Source: JBHHZJ01 sp046758005 (GTDB lineage: Bacteria > Pseudomonadota > Alphaproteobacteria > Kiloniellales > J153). Taken from it: a stretch of 57,153 nucleotides of DNA. The stretch covers positions 1-57,153 of the forward strand of contig JBHHZJ010000010.1 in NCBI GenBank assembly GCA_046758005.1, given 5' to 3'. The notes under the pieces were generated by a model. It saw only the letters and a program-made list of their open reading frames with translations, made no database searches and was not told where the DNA came from. This document shows, in pieces, positions 33,750 through 41,697 of the stretch. A program made the position numbers and the translations under genes. Within the stretch, counting starts at the first letter, position 1. Each line of letters begins with the position of its first letter.

Positions 33750-34649
33750 ATGACGCACACCGTCGTCAGCTCTCACAAGAAAGAGGTCGTCATCGGCTTC
33801 GACCGTCCGTTCTGCGTCATCGGCGAGCGCATCAATCCCACGGGCCGCAAGCGGTTGGCCGCCGAGATGGCGGCGGGCGATTACGGCACGGTCCGGGCCG
33901 ACGCCATCGCCCAGGTCGAGGCCGGCGCGCACATGCTCGACGTCAACGCGGGTATCCCCCTGGCCGACGAACCGGCGATCCTGGCCGAAAGCATCAAGCT
34001 GGTGCAATCGCTCGTCGATGTGCCGCTGTCCATCGACTCCTCCATCGTCGCGGCCCTGGAGCGCGGCCTGGAGGTCTACCAGGGCAAAGCCCTGGTCAAT
34101 TCCGTGACCGGCGAGGAGGAGCGCCTGGAAGAGGTCCTGCCGCTGGTCAAGAAGCACGGCGCGGCGGTGGTCGCCATTTCGAACGACGAGACCGGCATCT
34201 CCGAGAACCCGGACGTGCGCTTCGAGGTGGCCAGGAAGATCGTCCAGCGCGCCGCCGACCACGGCATCCCGGCCGCCGACGTGGTGGTCGATCCCCTGGT
34301 CATGCCCATCGGGGCGCTCGGCCAGGCCGGGGTCGCGGCGTTTCGCCTGATCCGCCGCCTGCGCGAGGAACTGGGCGTCAACACCACCTGCGGCGCCTCC
34401 AACATCAGCTTCGGCCTGCCCAACCGACACGCCCTCAACGCCTACTTCCTGGCCATGGCCGCCGGCGCCGGCATGACCTCGGCAATCATGAACCCGCTGC
34501 GCACCGAGGAGATGTCCGGGATCATGGCGGCCGACGTGCTGAACGGGGTCGATCCGAACTGCGCCCGCTGGCTCAGGAAATTCCGCGAGCCCGCGCCCGC
34601 CAGCGCCGAGGGCGAGGGCCGCCGCGAGCGCCGCCGACGCAGGGGTTAG
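33750..34649 (+). CDS. Methyltetrahydrofolate:corrinoid methyltransferase (pterin-binding, MtgA/AcsE-like)
   Basis: A 299-residue pterin-binding TIM-barrel enzyme. The family pattern is clear: VIGERINPTGRKRLAAEM at the start, GAHMLDVNAGIP, VPLSIDSSIVAALERGL, LVNSVTGEEERL, and DVVVDPLVMPIG, NTTCGASNISFGLPNRHALN. It moves a methyl group between a corrinoid protein and tetrahydrofolate. In this context methyl flow is from methyl-corrinoid to tetrahydrofolate. The C-terminus ends in a short Arg-rich tail (RRERRRRRG). It lies 8 bp before the activator gene. Confidence 0.92.
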   Translation: MTHTVVSSHKKEVVIGFDRPFCVIGERINPTGRKRLAAEMAAGDYGTVRADAIAQVEAGAHMLDVNAGIPLADEPAILAESIKLVQSLVDVPLSIDSSIVAALERGLEVYQGKALVNSVTGEEERLEEVLPLVKKHGAAVVAISNDETGISENPDVRFEVARKIVQRAADHGIPAADVVVDPLVMPIGALGQAGVAAFRLIRRLREELGVNTTCGASNISFGLPNRHALNAYFLAMAAGAGMTSAIMNPLRTEEMSGIMAADVLNGVDPNCARWLRKFREPAPASAEGEGRRERRRRRG

Positions 34650-34657
34650 CCCGGCCC

Positions 34658-36679
34658 GTGGCCCAGGACGCGCTCGTCGTCTTCACGCCGTCCGGCCGGC
34701 GCGGCCGCTTTCCGGCCGGTACCGCGGTCCTCAAGGCGGCGCGCAGCCTGGGCGTGGACATCGATTCGGTGTGTGGCGGCCGCGGCCTGTGCGGTCGTTG
34801 CCAGGTGCGCCTGAGCGTCGGCGAGTTTGCCAAGCACGGCATCGTCAGCCGGATCGAGAACCTGTCCGGGATCAACGAGGTCGAGACCCGCTACGACCAA
34901 AAGCGCGGCATCAGGGCGGGCCAGCGCCTGTCCTGCCAGGCGCAGATTCTGGGCGACATCGTTATCGACGTGCCGCCCGAAAGCCAGGTCCACAAGCAGG
35001 TCGTGCGCAAGCGCGCCGAGGTGCGCGCCATCGAGCTCGACCCCGCGATCCGCCTGCACTACGTGGAGGTCGCGCAGCCCGACATGCACAACCCGTCGGG
35101 CGACCTGGAGCGGGTGATGACGGCGCTCGAGCGGCAGTGGGGCCTGAAGGGTCTGGAATGCGACTTGCGGGTGCTCCAGGTCCTGCAGCGGGTGTTGCGC
35201 GAGGGGGCGTGGAAGATCACGGTGGCGGTGCACCGCGGCCTGGTGCTGACCACCGCCTGGCCCGGCTTCCACGACACGGCCTACGGGGTGGCGGTCGACG
35301 TCGGCTCGACCACCATCGCCGCGCATCTGTGCAATCTCTCGACCGGCGAGGTGGTGGCCTCCTCGGGCATCATGAACCCGCAGATCCGCTTCGGCGAAGA
35401 CCTGATGAGCCGGGTGTCCTACGTGATGATGCACCCGGGCGGCGACAAGGAGCTCACCGCAGTCGTGCGCGATGCGATCAACACGCTGTTCAGGGAGGTC
35501 GCCCGCGAGGCCGGCGTGGACAAGGACGACATCCTGAACGCCACCTTCGTCGGCAACCCGATCATGCACCACCTGCTGCTCGGCATCGACCCGACCGAGC
35601 TGGGCGGCGCCCCCTTCGCGCTCGCCGCCAACTCGGGCATGACCTTCTGGGCGAGCGAGATCGACCTCGTCGACATCAACCACAATGCGCGGGTCTATGT
35701 CCTGCCCTGCATCGCCGGCCACGTGGGGGCCGACGCCGCCGGCGTCATCTTGTCCGAAAGCCCGCACCTGTCCGACGAAATCATGCTCGTCGTCGACGTG
35801 GGCACGAACGCCGAGATCGTGCTCGGCAACAAGGACCGTCTGCTCGCCTGCTCCTCGCCCACCGGCCCGGCCTTCGAGGGCGCGCAGATCTCCGGCGGCC
35901 AGCGCGCCGCGCCCGGCGCCATCGAGCGGGTGCGCATCGACCGCGAGACCCTGGAGCCGCGCTTCAAGGTGATCGGCTGCGACCTCTGGTCGGACGAGGA
36001 CGGCTTCGCCGCGGCGACCCGCAAGACCGCGGTCACGGGAATCTGCGGCTCCGGCATTATCGAGGCCTTGGCCGAGATGTACCTGGCCGGAATTTTGATG
36101 AGCGACGGCACCATCGACGGCGCCGTGGCGGCGCGCAGCCCGCGCGTGCGGGCCGAGGGGCGCACCTTCTCCTACCTGCTCCACGACGGCGAGCCGGAGA
36201 TCCGCATCCTTCAGACCGACGTGCGCGCGATCCAGCTCGCCAAGGCCGCGCTCTACGCCGGCGCGCGCCTGCTCATGGACCGGCTGGGGATCGAGGCCGT
36301 GGACCGCATCGTGCTGGCCGGGGCCTTCGGCAGCCACATCGACGTGAAGTACGCCATGGTGCTGGGCATGATCCCGGACTGCGATCTGGCCAAGGTCGGC
36401 TCGGCGGGCAACGCCGCGGGCACGGGCGCGCGCATCGCGCTGCTCAACCAGCGCGCGCGAGACGAGATCGCGCGCGTGATCCGGCGCGTGGAGAAGATCG
36501 AGACCGCGGTCGAGCCGCGCTTCCAGGAGCACTTCGTCGAGGCCATGGGCATTCCGCACACGACCGCGCCCTACCCGCACTTGGCCGCGGCGGTCGCGCT
36601 GCCGGCGCCCAAGGCGCGCAACGTCGGATCCGATTGCGGTGACCCGGCGACCAACCGCCGGCGCCGGCGCAGATCTTGA
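34658..36679 (+). CDS. Corrinoid activation protein, [2Fe-2S] plus ASKHA/DUF4445 domains
   Basis: A 673-residue protein, start GTG. The N-terminal ferredoxin domain has Cys39, Cys45, Cys48 and Cys93 (CGGRGLCGRC ... LSCQ), a [2Fe-2S] ligand set. The rest is DUF4445, an ASKHA ATPase-like fold, with YGVAVDVGSTTIAAHL, TFVGNPIMHHLLLG, LVVDVGTNAEIVLG and VLAGAFGSHIDVKYAM. Such proteins use ATP and reducing power to restore Co(I) after accidental oxidation of corrinoid proteins (RACo/RamA-type role). It follows the methyltransferase by 8 bp. It needs a low-potential donor, perhaps a ferredoxin. Confidence 0.92.
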   Translation: MAQDALVVFTPSGRRGRFPAGTAVLKAARSLGVDIDSVCGGRGLCGRCQVRLSVGEFAKHGIVSRIENLSGINEVETRYDQKRGIRAGQRLSCQAQILGDIVIDVPPESQVHKQVVRKRAEVRAIELDPAIRLHYVEVAQPDMHNPSGDLERVMTALERQWGLKGLECDLRVLQVLQRVLREGAWKITVAVHRGLVLTTAWPGFHDTAYGVAVDVGSTTIAAHLCNLSTGEVVASSGIMNPQIRFGEDLMSRVSYVMMHPGGDKELTAVVRDAINTLFREVAREAGVDKDDILNATFVGNPIMHHLLLGIDPTELGGAPFALAANSGMTFWASEIDLVDINHNARVYVLPCIAGHVGADAAGVILSESPHLSDEIMLVVDVGTNAEIVLGNKDRLLACSSPTGPAFEGAQISGGQRAAPGAIERVRIDRETLEPRFKVIGCDLWSDEDGFAAATRKTAVTGICGSGIIEALAEMYLAGILMSDGTIDGAVAARSPRVRAEGRTFSYLLHDGEPEIRILQTDVRAIQLAKAALYAGARLLMDRLGIEAVDRIVLAGAFGSHIDVKYAMVLGMIPDCDLAKVGSAGNAAGTGARIALLNQRARDEIARVIRRVEKIETAVEPRFQEHFVEAMGIPHTTAPYPHLAAAVALPAPKARNVGSDCGDPATNRRRRRRS

Positions 36680-36716
36680 CGCCCTGAACACACACGAACC
36701 GGCGGAGCGAATTTCC

Positions 36717-37277
36717 ATGGACACCGTCGCCTTCATCCGCATGGCGGACGGCACGCGCGAGGAGTATGCGTTCCTCGGGGGTCTCTGGACCGAGCACCAT
36801 CGGAAAACCCTGGCCGACAACGTGCTCGGCCTGCTCGGGCGGATGCGCGGGCCCTCGCTCGGCTACAAGATCGACCGCTATCGGCACTCGCTGCAGACCG
36901 CAACCCGGGCCCTGCGCGACGAGGCCGACGAGGAGACGGTCGTGTGCGCGCTGTTGCACGACATCGGCGACGTTCTCGCGCCGGGCAACCACAGCGAGCT
37001 CGCCGCCGCGGTGCTGCGCCCCTACGTGAGCGAGCGCAACCACTGGGTGGTGAAGCACCACGGGATCTTCCAGGGTTACTACTTCTGGCATCACCTCGGG
37101 CGCGACCGCAACGCGCGCGAGCGCTACCGCGGCCACCCCTGCTTCGCGGCGTGCGCGGAGTTCTGCGAGCGCTGGGACCAGACCTCGTTCGACCCGGACT
37201 ACGACACGCTGCCGCTTTCGGCCTTCGAGCCGATGGTGCGCCGCGTCCTCGCGCGCGAACCGCGCGGGTTCGATTGA
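36717..37277 (+). CDS. HD-domain protein, PhnZ-like (COG4341-type)
   Basis: A 186-residue HD-fold protein. Candidate metal ligands are His57 (YRHSLQTA), His81-Asp82 (LLHDIGD), His92, His114 or His115 and Asp154 (ERWDQTSF), the arrangement seen in PhnZ and related mixed-valence diiron oxygenases as well as HD phosphohydrolases. PhnZ cleaves a C-P bond and TmpB a trimethylaminoethylphosphonate derivative, so an oxidative role on a small amine is possible here. It is 37 bp after the activator gene. The start at MDTVAFIRM is supported by the usual family length. Confidence 0.85.
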   Translation: MDTVAFIRMADGTREEYAFLGGLWTEHHRKTLADNVLGLLGRMRGPSLGYKIDRYRHSLQTATRALRDEADEETVVCALLHDIGDVLAPGNHSELAAAVLRPYVSERNHWVVKHHGIFQGYYFWHHLGRDRNARERYRGHPCFAACAEFCERWDQTSFDPDYDTLPLSAFEPMVRRVLAREPRGFD

Positions 37278-37327
37278 CGGGCCGGCAAGCATTCATCGCC
37301 GCAACCAGATGAGGGGGGAACTCAGGC

Positions 37328-38002
37328 ATGGGCGACAACATTCGGCTGACCGCGGCGGACGGGCACGAGCTCGGGGCCTACCGGGCCCGGCCGGGCGGCG
37401 CCGCGCGCGGCGGCGTGGTCGTGATTCAGGAGATCTTCGGCGTCAACGGCCACATCCGGGATGTCTGCGACCGCTATGCGCAGGCCGGCTATCTGGCGGT
37501 GGCGCCGGCGATCTTCGACCGGACCGAGCGCGACATAGAGCTCGACTACACGCCGGACGACATGACCCGCGGCCGTGAGATCCGCGCCGGGATCGACATG
37601 GCCGACGTGATCAAGGACGTGGCCGCCGCCGCCGGGGCCGCGGCCGAGGCGGGCAAGGTGGGGATCGTGGGCTACTGCTGGGGCGGGCTGATCGTCTACG
37701 TCGCGGCCTGCCGTCTGGGCGACAAGTTGGCCTGCGGCTCAGGCTATTACGGCGCGAACATCAAGAATTACTTGAACGAGACGCCAGCGATCCCGCTGAT
37801 GCTGCACTTCGGCACGCTCGACGCCTCGATCCCGCTCGCGGAGGTGGATGCGATCCGCACGGCGCACCCGGAGGTGATCGTGCACGTCTACGGGGGCGCC
37901 GACCACGGCTTCAATTGCGACCGGCGCGCCCAGTACAACCCCGCGGCGGCCAAGCTGGCGAACGAACGCACGCTGGCGTTCTTCGCCCAGCACCTGGGGT
38001 GA
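37328..38002 (+). CDS. Dienelactone hydrolase family protein
   Basis: A 224-residue alpha/beta hydrolase. Candidate catalytic residues are Cys117 in GYCWGG, Asp165 in FGTLDASIP and His193 in GGADHGFN, with Glu35 in QEIFGVN, the DLH pattern. GGGGGAA is upstream of the ATG. It ends convergent with an SDR gene. It is 50 bp after the HD gene, so it may be the last gene of the corrinoid cluster, but its link is unclear. DLH family members open lactones in aromatic degradation; some act on other esters. Confidence 0.9.
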   Translation: MGDNIRLTAADGHELGAYRARPGGAARGGVVVIQEIFGVNGHIRDVCDRYAQAGYLAVAPAIFDRTERDIELDYTPDDMTRGREIRAGIDMADVIKDVAAAAGAAAEAGKVGIVGYCWGGLIVYVAACRLGDKLACGSGYYGANIKNYLNETPAIPLMLHFGTLDASIPLAEVDAIRTAHPEVIVHVYGGADHGFNCDRRAQYNPAAAKLANERTLAFFAQHLG

Positions 38003-38171
38003 GCGGCGCCGCCGGCAGCGCTCAAAGACCGTTGAAATGACCGAATTGCCCACCGGACCTGGTCCACATGGGTCTCATCGGAGCCGCGCGACTGCGCGAT
38101 CGGTACCGCGCCCAAATCAAGCGTCCGTCCGAGCCCCGCGAAGCGGAGGCCCGTTCCGGTACCCAGGCACC

Positions 38172-38972
38172 TCACGCGATCTTCGCGGTCAGGCCGCCGT
38201 CGACAACGAGCTCGGCGGCGGTTACGTACTTGGCCTCGTCGGAGGCCAGGAACAGCGCGGCATGGGCCACGTCCCAGGCATCGCCCATGCGGCCCATGGG
38301 GCACTGGGCGTCGCGGATTTCCTTCATCTTGTCGACGTCGCCCGCGGCGTAGGCGCCCTTCAGGGGCTCGACGAACATGGGCGTGTCCATCAGGCCGGGC
38401 AGGATGACGTTGGCGCGCACGCCCTTGGCCGCGTACTGCAGGGCCACCGCCTTGGTGAACTGGATCACCCCCGCCTTGCTCGCCGCGTAGGAGATGTAGG
38501 GCACGCCGAGCCAGCGGATGGCCGCGACCGAGGCGATGTTGACGATCGCGCCGCCGCCCTGGCGCTCCATCACCGGCAGGACCGCCTTGCAGGTCAGGAA
38601 CATCGACTTGATGTTGGTCGCCATGACCCGGTCCCAGCTCTGCTCGCTCGCCTCGACCGGGCCGCCGACCTCGACGATGCCGACGTTGTTGTGCAGCACG
38701 TCGATGCGGCCCCACAGCTCGAGGCAGCGCCGGGTCAGGCCCTCGACCTCGTCGGCCCGGGTCGCGTCGGCGCGCTCCACGGCCGCCTCGCCGCCCTCGC
38801 CCGCGATGATGCCGGCGGTCTCCGCGGCCGCGGCTTCGTTGATGTCGACGCACAGCACCTTGGCGCCTTCGCGCGCGAACAGCACCGCGGCCGCCTTGCC
38901 GTTGCCCCAGCCGGGCCCGACCGCGCCGGCCCCGATCACGATCGCCACCTTGTCCTTCAGACGTTCGCCCAT
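38172..38972 (-). CDS. Short-chain dehydrogenase/reductase (SDR)
   Basis: A 266-residue classical SDR that binds NAD(P). The glycine motif reads GAGAVGPGWGNGKA at the N-terminus, where GxxxGxG is usual. HNNVGIVE follows, then catalytic Ser in NIASVAA and Tyr-Lys in YISYAASKAG. The C-terminus VDGGLTAKI is typical. Start at MGERLKDKVA, well supported by homology to SDR starts. Substrate unknown. It is convergent with the DLH gene and divergent from the tRNA region. Confidence 0.9.
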   Translation of the reverse strand: MGERLKDKVAIVIGAGAVGPGWGNGKAAAVLFAREGAKVLCVDINEAAAAETAGIIAGEGGEAAVERADATRADEVEGLTRRCLELWGRIDVLHNNVGIVEVGGPVEASEQSWDRVMATNIKSMFLTCKAVLPVMERQGGGAIVNIASVAAIRWLGVPYISYAASKAGVIQFTKAVALQYAAKGVRANVILPGLMDTPMFVEPLKGAYAAGDVDKMKEIRDAQCPMGRMGDAWDVAHAALFLASDEAKYVTAAELVVDGGLTAKIA

Positions 38973-39115
38973 GACGGCCTCCCGTTGGCTTGTCGTGCCG
39001 GCCAGTATGCCGCCAAGGCGCGCGCCCGACCATCCGGTACGCGCCGCGCTGCGCCGTTGCGACCGCGGGTCAAATGAGGGACAAAAGGGTGCGGCCCTTC
39101 GACGGCCGCGCCACT

Positions 39116-39203
39116 GCGGGCGTGGCGGAACCGGTAGACGCAACGGACTTAAAATCCGTTTCCCCGAAAGGGAGTGGGGGTTCGAGTCCCCCCGCCCGCA
39201 CCA
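39116..39203 (+). tRNA. tRNA-Leu (anticodon UAA)
   Basis: An 88-nt class II tRNA including the encoded CCA. The acceptor stem is GCGGGCG/CGCCCGC, the D arm GGCGGAACCGGTAGACGC, anticodon stem ACGGA/TCCGT with loop CTTAAAA giving UAA, a short variable arm CCCCGAAAGGGAGT and the T arm GGGGGTTCGAGTCCCCC. All stems pair. Its last 54 bases are repeated at 40225-40278. Confidence 0.95.
39150..39203. repeat. attL-type direct repeat (tRNA-Leu 3' end), 54 bp
   Basis: The last 54 bases of the tRNA, from the anticodon to CCA, recur exactly at 40225-40278. Integrases of the tyrosine family use tRNA 3' ends as att sites; this and the distal copy frame a 1.1-kb insert. Confidence 0.75.
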
Positions 39204-39234
39204 TCATGCAGGAGAAAAAGATATTTCAGGACAC

Positions 39235-39275
39235 GAAATCCGGTTCTCCGAAAGGGGATGGGGGTTTGAGCCCGG
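39235..39275 (+). pseudogene. Degenerate tRNA-Leu 3' fragment
   Basis: GAAATCCGGTTCTCCGAAAG with GGGGGTTTGAGCCC aligns to the anticodon-to-T-arm part of the tRNA-Leu upstream with several changes. It may be an older att scar. Confidence 0.55.
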
Positions 39276-39393
39276 CAAGGGAATCAACGCGCATCGGCTG
39301 AAAGAAGTACCTGTCGTTATTGGACTTGGGATTGTCCGGGCTGGACGTGTACAGTGGCCTTGGCTGGCTCCAATTCGGACGGTCAAGGATTCG

Positions 39394-39597
39394 ATGAGCA
39401 TGAAGTACAAAGTGGTCCTCAAACGATCCGACGAGGGTTATAGCGTCAGCTGTCCGGGTTTACCTGGATGCTGGTCCCAAGGTGTGACCGAGGCCGAGGC
39501 CATCAGCAACATCCGTGATGCCATCGCGGAATATCAGGCTGCCGTAACCGCAACACTTGTTGGCGAAGATGTCCGGGAAGTCGAAGTGGCCGATTAG
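39394..39597 (+). CDS. hicB: HicB-family antitoxin
   Basis: A 67-residue antitoxin. The partial RNase H-like fold is shown by MKYKVVLKRSDEGYSVSCPGLPGCWSQG and EAISNIRDAIAEYQ, the HicB signature. AAGGA precedes the first of two close ATGs. It lacks a C-terminal DNA-binding domain, as is common in short HicB. The toxin gene follows two bases after the stop. The pair lies inside the tRNA-Leu integration scar, so it was probably acquired. Confidence 0.88.
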   Translation: MSMKYKVVLKRSDEGYSVSCPGLPGCWSQGVTEAEAISNIRDAIAEYQAAVTATLVGEDVREVEVAD

Positions 39598-39599
39598 CG

Positions 39600-39815
39600 A
39601 TGCCCAAGGTTCCGGGCGTGAACCATCGCCGCGCCATTCGTGCCCTCGAAAGGGTCGGCTTTCGGGTCGTTCGTGAAGGCCGCAAGCACGTGGTGATGTC
39701 CGACGGGAACCGGTTTCTCACCATCCCGCGCAACGATCCCGTAAACGCCTATACCATGGGCGGGATCGTGACCGACGCGGGGCTCGACGTCGAGGAGTTC
39801 AAGAAGCTGCTCTAA
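39600..39815 (+). CDS. hicA: HicA-family mRNA interferase toxin
   Basis: A 71-residue toxin with a dsRBD-like fold. VNHRRAIRALERVGFRVVREG leads to the catalytic histidine in GRKHVVMSDG, and the tail GGIVTDAGLDVEEFKKLL is typical. It cleaves mRNA when free of HicB. The gene lies two bases after hicB, the HicB-first order. No other ORF follows in the scar. Confidence 0.9.
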   Translation: MPKVPGVNHRRAIRALERVGFRVVREGRKHVVMSDGNRFLTIPRNDPVNAYTMGGIVTDAGLDVEEFKKLL

Positions 39816-39884
39816 GCGCCCCTGTTGCGGAATGGGCAGACGGGAAGGGCTTGAACGGCTGATACGTATGCGGTTGCTTAGGTT

Positions 39885-39925
39885 GCGGGCGTGGCGGAAC
39901 CGGCAGACGCAAGGGACTTGAGCCG
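39885..39925 (+). pseudogene. 5' fragment of a second tRNA-Leu
   Basis: GCGGGCGTGGCGGAACCGGC and AGACGCAAGGGACTTGAG reproduce the acceptor and D arms of a leucine tRNA, then the sequence diverges at the anticodon. The IS481-like fragment begins about 30 bp downstream. No matching 3' half with T arm is joined to it. Confidence 0.65.
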
Positions 39926-39955
39926 AACTTGAGTGCGCCCGCGGAAACGCGGGAC

Positions 39956-40072
39956 GTGAAATTGCTGCCGGCAATAGCCCATGATCCGCCAGGCCTTGAA
40001 GACGTTGTTCAGCTCGCCGGCCAACTGCGGCATCGAGAGCTTGCGCCGTGCTACCTTCTGATCCGTGGTCAT
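39956..40072 (-). mobile_element. Truncated IS481-like transposase (N-terminal HTH)
   Basis: The minus strand encodes MTTDQKVARRKLSMPQLAGE and LNNVFKAWRIMGYCRQQF, the helix-turn-helix start of IS481-family transposases (family pattern QKVARRKLSxxxLAxEL...IMGYSRQQFY). Homology stops after about 39 residues, where the tRNA-fragment flank begins. The catalytic DDE domain is absent. Family is from motif recognition. Confidence 0.65.
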
Positions 40073-40224
40073 GTCCTTCTCCTGATCGACTCGGATGGCT
40101 GCAAATTCACCCTAACCCCGATCGGGAGCGGCATGGCCACCGCCGGCCCGCTGGCCTCTCGATGGGTCGCGCGCCGGCGGGGCCGACTGTCAGGTGATTA
40201 CCGCCTCAGCACAACCAAAGGACC

Positions 40225-40278
40225 TAAAATCCGTTTCCCCGAAAGGGAGTGGGGGTTCGAGTCCCCCCGCCCGCACCA
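40225..40278. repeat. attR-type direct repeat (tRNA-Leu 3' end), 54 bp
   Basis: An exact copy of the 54 bases at 39150-39203, ending in CCA. Upstream bases (CAAAGGACC versus CAACGGACT) still resemble the tRNA but break the anticodon stem, so this copy is not a gene. The hicBA scar lies between the copies. Confidence 0.8.
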
Positions 40279-40319
40279 GCCTCCGCGCACATGATTTGCG
40301 TTTCAGCCCATTTTGAGAC

Positions 40320-41360
40320 ATGGCCCTTAGACGCCTGACTTTGCCCATGTTTCTTGCAGCTACCATGCTCGATGCTTGTGCCGGTGGCGGCGGCACGTCC
40401 ACGCCCGATCCCCCCGCGCCGCCGTGGGTGGCGGAAGTGGGGCGGGACCATCCGCTGGCCGGGCGGATCTGGCGGCCGGCGCAGGCGCGCTTCGTCGAGC
40501 CCGGGGCGCTCGTGGAGGCGCTGGCGGGGGCGCGCTACGTGCTCCTGGGCGAGAAGCACGACAACGCCGACCACCACCGCCTCCAGGCCTGGCTGCTCGC
40601 GCGCCTGATCGCGCGCGGGCGCGCGCCGGCGGTCGCCTTCGAGATGTTCGCGAGCGACCAGCAACCGGCGCTCGAGGCTTACCTCGCCGCGCACCCCGGG
40701 GACGCCGCCGGCCTGGGCGCGGCGGTGGGCTGGGACAAGACCGGCTGGCCCGACTGGGCCCGGTACCGGCCGATCGCCCAGGCCGCGCTGGACGCCGACG
40801 CGCCCATCCTGGCGGCCAACCTGTCGCGCGCGACCATCCAATCGGTCGCCAAGGAGGGGGTCGCCGCGCTCGGCGCCGCGCGGGTGCGCGCGCTCGGCCT
40901 CGAGCGGGCGATGCCGGCGGCGCTGGCCGCGCGCATGCACGCGCAGATCGTCGCGAGCCACTGCGACCAGCTGCCCGAATCCATGATCGGCCCGATGACG
41001 ACCGTGATGAGGGCGCGCGACGCCCACATGGCCGGCGTGCTGATCCGCGGGGCCCGGATGGCGGGACGCGACGGGGCGGTGCTGATCACCGGCAAGGGTC
41101 ACGCGCGCACCGACTACGGGGTGCCATTCCACCTGCGCCGCCTGGCGCCCGGAGAGGCCGCGGCGAGCCTCGCGCTGGTCGAGGTCGCCGAGGACGAGGC
41201 CGACCCGGCGGCCTACGCGGCGCGGTTCGGCGCCCAGGCGCTACCGTTCGACTTCGTCTGGTTCACCGCGCGCGCGCAGCGGAAGGAGCCTTGCGAAGAG
41301 TTCGCCGAGCAATTGCGCCGCGCCAAGGAGCGCCACCTGCGGGAGCGGGAGGCCGAGTAG
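40320..41360 (+). CDS. ChaN-family lipoprotein, haem-binding/uptake-like
   Basis: A 346-residue protein with an N-terminal signal and a possible lipobox at MLDAC (an Asp at -2 is unusual). The ChaN/Tiki core shows VLLGEKHDNADHHRLQAWLL, AFEMFASDQQPAL and VASHCDQLPE, then LITGKGHARTDYGVPFHL. ChaN dimers bind haem in some pathogens; Tiki-type relatives are metalloproteases. It lies about 40 bp after the att repeat. The ATG has a weak site. Role in the outer membrane is inferred. Confidence 0.85.
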   Translation: MALRRLTLPMFLAATMLDACAGGGGTSTPDPPAPPWVAEVGRDHPLAGRIWRPAQARFVEPGALVEALAGARYVLLGEKHDNADHHRLQAWLLARLIARGRAPAVAFEMFASDQQPALEAYLAAHPGDAAGLGAAVGWDKTGWPDWARYRPIAQAALDADAPILAANLSRATIQSVAKEGVAALGAARVRALGLERAMPAALAARMHAQIVASHCDQLPESMIGPMTTVMRARDAHMAGVLIRGARMAGRDGAVLITGKGHARTDYGVPFHLRRLAPGEAAASLALVEVAEDEADPAAYAARFGAQALPFDFVWFTARAQRKEPCEEFAEQLRRAKERHLREREAE

Positions 41361-41415
41361 GGCCACGGCGCCTGCATTCGTTCGTGTCGCGCGGAAGTGT
41401 GCTATGGTTACCCCC

Positions 41416-41580
41416 ATGGAGTTGCGCGCGCAGATCCCCAAGCCGCCGCGGGAGCCGCCGCCCGAACCGATCCGCACGCCCAACGGCGAAGATGCCGACG
41501 AGCCCGAGGAGCGGCCGCCGGTTCCGCCGCCGCGCCCGCCCTACGAGATCCCGCCGGAGCCGCCGCCGGCGGCCGAGTGA
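41416..41580 (+). CDS. Possible proline-rich small protein (54 residues)
   Basis: An ATG frame of 54 codons with runs of Pro-Pro and Glu (MELRAQIPKPPREPPPEPIR...). No ribosome-binding site is obvious. The repeated Pro/Glu pattern without stop codons could be chance in such GC-rich sequence. It lies between the ChaN-like gene and the Mrp locus, where nothing else is seen. Confidence 0.35.
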   Translation: MELRAQIPKPPREPPPEPIRTPNGEDADEPEERPPVPPPRPPYEIPPEPPPAAE

Positions 41581-41697
41581 CGCCGCGTCGGGCCCCGGCC
41601 TTGGCCTTGGCCGCCGACATCTGATAAAACGGCGCGCCGTCCGGCGGGAGGAGCGAGTTCGGTCACGAAACAGGGGACCGGGGGGAGCGGGGTTCAG

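Noticed and set aside
30674..34657. Cobalamin riboswitch in the gaps of the corrinoid cluster
   Set aside because: I found no B12-box-like sequence before the corrinoid gene or in the 193-bp gap after the MetF-like gene.
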